Assembly (NCBI GenBank): GCA_032622095.1
Contig: CP136063.1
Location: 91,551,980 to 91,615,979, forward strand
Origin: Siphonodentalium dalli
Lineage: Eukaryota; Mollusca; Scaphopoda; Gadilida; Siphonodentaliidae
DNA: 64,000 bases
Reading direction: 5' to 3'
Shown: positions 60,373 to 64,000 of the stretch, in pieces
How positions within the stretch are numbered: position 1 is the stretch's first letter
Layout: each line of letters starts with the position of its first letter
The notes under the pieces: generated by a model
Database searches by the model: none
What the model was told of the DNA's origin: nothing
Seen by the model: only the letters and a program-made list of their open reading frames with translations
Position numbers and translations under genes: made by a program

Positions 60373-61647
60373 TAGCGTGCAAGTTTAACTTCAACGATTG
60401 TTGGTATTGTCATTTACAATATATTGGCAACGACAATTAAAACAAGGCCGTTTCACTTAGAACACATGTCCAGAAAAGTTGTTTCCAACATGTCAATTTT
60501 AAAACTAATAAAAGAAGACATTTAAAAAAAAAATCTTTTGATGCTACCTCGGGTTTGGAATCTGCGGTCTCTGCTAATGCAGTCAAATGAAACGGAGTAA
60601 TACACCAGTGCATTATGTGGACCGAAATCGCTTTTGTTTTTGTTGGTTTGTACATAGACGTCCCCCTGTCTTCCATTTTGGGTTATCGGATCGAAACCAA
60701 ATTTGGGATGTGAGTTTATGAGCTCAAAATACAGGTCAAGTACGAATAGGGGTTCTGTCTGCCAATTTTTGTCGGAGTTATGGCCCCTTTTCGTCTTAGA
60801 ATGTTGTCGTTTTGAGGTTTCCGGATTATAACTTTAGATAGAGTGATCGGATCTGAATCAAATTGGTATGTGATGTTATCAGCTCCAACTACAGGTCAAC
60901 TTCGAATATGGGTTCGGTCCGCCCATTTTTGCGGGAGTTATTGTCATTGTCTTAGAATTTGCCGATTATTTTGGTTTCCCGATGATAACTTTAATTTTTA
61001 TAATCTTATTGTTTTTAACTTGTTATGTGGATTAAACACATGAAGATACAGGTCAAGTTATGATCCTTGTCGACTTTAAATTTGCCCATTATGTTGGTTT
61101 CCGGATGATAACTTTAATTTTTATAATCTTATTTGTTTTAACTTATGTGGATTAACCACATGAAGATACAGGTCAGGTTATGACCCTTGTCGACTTTAAA
61201 TTTGCCCATTATGTTGGTTTCCGGATGATAATTTTACTGTTAGTTATCTGATTGTTTTTAAAGTGAATTGAATCTCTTGATATTTGATACATGGTTCAAA
61301 TTTCAGAAAACAAATGCCAAGTTTGAATGATGAATCCTTACTATCCTAGCTATGCTTACTGAAAAGCCACATTTTATGGGGGACACGTGGTCGGCGACCT
61401 TTTATTTCTGCATAAAAGTTTATAAATTGTGTAATCTCGTCGATTTGCCGAATAATGCCTTCTTCGTCCTGTTGGATAGGCGGTACATGCGTTGCCATGA
61501 TATTTTAGGCAATACGCAAACGTAACGTTATCCGTACCGCTCCTTAGTGCGTCCGGCTACAGATCGGTATACTGTTCTATAGCCCCCAGCGCGAAAGAAC
61601 GGTATACCTCTCTTTAGCCACTTCAATATATTGGCAACGACAATTAA
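60373..61647. other. No gene; short tandem repeats
   Basis: 60690-60920 has two diverged ~165-bp units (TCGGATCGAAACCAAATTTG and TCGGATCTGAATCAAATTGG). 60960-61260 has ~118-bp units (AACTTTAATTTTTATAATCT, then ATTAACCACATGAAGATACA and TCGACTTTAAATTTGCCCAT). No coding exon supported. Confidence 0.6.
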
Positions 61648-62168
61648 AGATACGGGCGGCGTTGGCGGTGGGTATGCTGTTAAAATATTCACCTCCGTCA
61701 AAAACCGCCATAAACAGAAAGAATAGTAAAATATAGACAGGTCTCGTTCTTATACCAATCAGAAATATGGCATAAACAGTATGTTATTGTCAAATGTTTT
61801 TCCTTTGTTATGTAAACAAAAGCAAAAAAACGTTACAGAACCTGGCTTTTGTTTGGATCCGGATATGATCAACATAAAGAGCATTATTTGTAACTGTTTT
61901 CCTGATATGGAAATAATAAAGAGCGTTTATATAATTTGTGTGTGATTAACCAATAGAATTGCGCTGTGTTATGTAAACAGAAGTAAAACTTTTGTAACAC
62001 CAGCAGGCTCTTGTTTACGTACATCATCGTAAGTCTTGACGAGAATATACTATTTACGCGCTGATTATGCTTGGCATCTGAACAAAACAATATATTTTTT
62101 AATATTCCTTCTGTTGATGGCGATTTGAACAAATGTGAATATTTCTGCAACGAACGCCACCAGTACCT
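61648..62168. mobile_element. TTAA MITE
   Basis: TTAA at 61644-61647 and 62169-62172 flank AGATACGGGCGGCGTTGG and, inverted, AGGTACTGGTGGCGTTCG. The interior closely matches 37480-37928 but is longer at the left (ACCTCCGTCAAAAACCGCCA). No coding capacity. Confidence 0.85.
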
Positions 62169-62172
62169 TTAA

Positions 62173-62790
62173 ATGAATGCAGTTGAGAAAGAACAGTTGG
62201 AGGCACTGGTCTTTATATCCACACTCCTTGTAATCTGAAACGGCATTTAAGCGACCTCTTCAATTGACACAGCACGAGAATCGTTGGAATGGCTTCAAGC
62301 CATCTTTCCATGCCAATGGATTCAGACTTGTTCGATACTGAGCACTAAAGATTTAGTTTGTTCAGCTTTGACAAGTACTTCAAAGCAACTTTGAAAATTT
62401 GTGCATACCAATGTGTTGCTCCGTTCGTTTGTGCACACACTGCGGTGTATATGAATAGCATATGGGTTACATGACATGTTTACGAATACTCTATGCATTC
62501 CGCATTAATTGTCAATATGTACTTCACAGTTCAATTAATTATAAGTTTCATCAATCTAAAAATGTCGTTGCCAATTAGTGTAAGTGACAATACCACATAT
62601 CGCTGAGTGAGTGTGTCACACCAACATGCATGATGTTTTTAATTACGGTCTTCGTAGGTTTGGATCATTATTTTCACCTTTTACGAACAAATATTCTTAT
62701 TGGCGACAGCTCAAATCCAATGGTCCCAAAGCATAGTATTTGAGACTAATTGATAAATAGACAACAGTCAGGTTCAAACACACGTACGTG
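62173..62790. other. No gene recognised
   Basis: AT-rich spacer between two elements; nothing supported. Confidence 0.4.
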
Positions 62791-62793
62791 TAA

Positions 62794-63461
62794 AGCCGCT
62801 TTCACACATGTCCGTTTCTCGGATGCGTTTCCTTGCGTTTCTAATATTTTAACGCATCCGGAAAACGCATCGGTCGAAACAGTGATAATATCACTGGGTC
62901 TTTCACACATGTGCGTTTGCCGGATGCGTTTCTTTTTTTTTCATGTCTCGGACTTGAAATGCTGCGTTTCGCCTGCGTTTCTCAAAAAGAAACGCACACC
63001 GGGGCAAATAACTTCCCTCATCCTGTTCCTCTTGGTGATATCTTCTGAAATAAAATCAAAGCAAACTGCTCTCGTGTCACACGCAGGTAGGCTATAAACT
63101 TCTGCTCGTCGAAGTACAGATCGGCAATGATAAGGTTCACAAACGCCCCTTGCTCCTTGCCCCTCTTCACTATCGGATGTTCACGAAAACGACGTGGCCG
63201 TCTTTTTTTTTCGTTGTGCCAATGCACCAACGAGAACAGAAATATATCCTCATCGTCTGAAGATTCCATTTTAAAAGAGAGAGCGAGAGATAATGAGGAA
63301 TCCCTTTAAATACTAGAAAATCAGTAGCAACGCAGTAGAAACGCACGTCCGTTAGTTTGAGAAACGCACGGATGAAACGCATATGTGTGAAAGAAACTAG
63401 ACTTGCGTTACTTATAACGCACCGAAACGCATCCGAGAAACGGACATGTGTGAAAGCGGCT
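62794..63461. mobile_element. PIF/Harbinger-type element, internally deleted
   Basis: Perfect terminal inverted repeats AGCCGCTTTCACACATGTCC, continuing GTTTCTCGGATGCGTTTC on both sides, are flanked by TAA at 62791-62793 and 63462-63464, the 3-bp TWA duplication of PIF/Harbinger. Subterminal GCGTTTC/GAAACGC motifs repeat more than a dozen times in both orientations. A fragment of the transposase front end survives at 63018-63269. At 668 bp it is a deletion derivative of an autonomous parent, and the matching TIRs suggest recent activity. Confidence 0.92.
63018..63269 (-). pseudogene. PIF/Harbinger transposase N-terminal fragment
   Basis: 83 codons: MESSDDEDIFLFSLVHWHN, then KKRRPRRFREHPIVKRGKEQ, GAFVNLIIADLYFDEQKF and TREQFALILFQKISP. 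The acidic start, the RR-x-REHPI block and the F--L---L--D---F---R pattern are the familiar front end of animal Harbinger (DDE_Tnp_4) transposases. The DDE catalytic domain is absent. It is the left-over 5' exon in an internally deleted element. Confidence 0.8.
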
Positions 63462-63641
63462 TAACTTTTAACATGTAACGAGTCACGTAACCATTCCACC
63501 ATCACGTTTAACCCGTTTAGAAGTTTTATGTCAAACGTGCAGCAAAGAATAATAATCCAATCTTCTAATAACCGAAAGGACGACCAACGCTATATGCAGC
63601 CGATACGCCCTCGAGTGGATACCACTACCATACTCTATACA

Positions 63642-63768
63642 TTTCCATAGGTAAAATATACATTGGCACAGGAATTAACCTTTGTAGTGAATTTTGTGGC
63701 GTGGTCTGCAAAATAACATTTTTAGTGCGGTTTTGACACTAGTTACAAAAACACAAATATTTAAAAGC
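63642..63768 (+). repeat. Segment repeated near the window start
   Basis: Matches 685-818 in the same orientation (TTTCCATAGGTAAAAT, ATTGGCACAGGAATT, GCGGTTTTGACACTAGTTAC). Confidence 0.75.
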
Positions 63769-64000
63769 CTACTTAATTTTCGAGTCACTGACTATTTCTT
63801 GTATAGTGCCTTGATATACGGTTTTAATAACAATCTATGCCATAAAATATGATTAAAATACTGTAATTCATCACCATTTGAAACCATTTGTGTCTCAGAA
63901 GATTCCCACAGAGATATAGAAAACAGCTGAAATCATAGAATGATTAGCCCCATTTTGGCTTCCAGAATACATCAGAATTCAAACAAAAATTGTATTTTCA

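Overview
The window looks like nuclear DNA from an invertebrate animal. It is AT-rich, host exons are sparse and spliced, and most of it is transposon debris. The gene content fits a lophotrochozoan, most likely a mollusc: a secreted PAN/apple-like exon, an IgGFc-binding domain, and non-LTR, Ty3, Merlin, PIF/Harbinger and pogo-like elements, plus many TTAA or TA flanked MITEs. This placement is inference; no marker gene fixes the species.

Host genes are confined to the first 7 kb. An exon at 2639-2971 encodes a signal peptide and a small Cys-rich PAN/apple-like domain. An exon at 5620-6848 encodes an IgGFc-binding-protein N-terminal domain. Both junctions are phase 0, so they may be one secreted or surface gene, with a LINE fragment in the intron. 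The IgGFc exon carries a one-base frameshift and is followed by a partial duplicate of its own 3' end (6985-7140). An unrecognised 175-codon reading frame lies at 22584-23111 on the minus strand.

7.5-38.5 kb holds a TTAA MITE (7531-7857), a decayed Ty3/gypsy pol (8310-9000), a LINE fragment on the minus strand (12110-13255), a ~870-bp tandem repeat (14528-16988), and a 5'-truncated LINE (18102-20763) interrupted by a TTAA MITE. It continues with a 5.2-kb pogo-like DNA transposon flanked by TA (23146-28323) with a broken transposase, a tandem duplication of a dead Merlin transposon (28430-32155), a CTTAAG minisatellite, a TTA-flanked inverted-repeat element (35072-36097) and a 2.4-kb TTAA element with another TTAA MITE nested in it (36141-38538).

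40.8-59.6 kb is the most striking part. Two arrays of the same ~775-bp repeat face each other: about 8.5 units forward at 40.9-47.5 kb and about 2.4 units reversed at 57.7-59.6 kb. Their outer ends are matching inverted termini, directly flanked by the same 9-10 bp sequence (ACGTTTTAT[A]). This is what one ~18.8-kb foldback transposon would look like. It encloses 10 kb of secondary insertions, including a retrocopied RNA with its own 15-bp target-site duplication. No transposase was recognised inside.

59.9-64 kb has a piggyBac-like MITE (59934-60368, with a relative at the window start), a TTAA MITE (61648-62168), and a 668-bp PIF/Harbinger element (62794-63461) that keeps a transposase N-terminal fragment and a TAA duplication. 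A 130-bp segment near each end of the window is shared.
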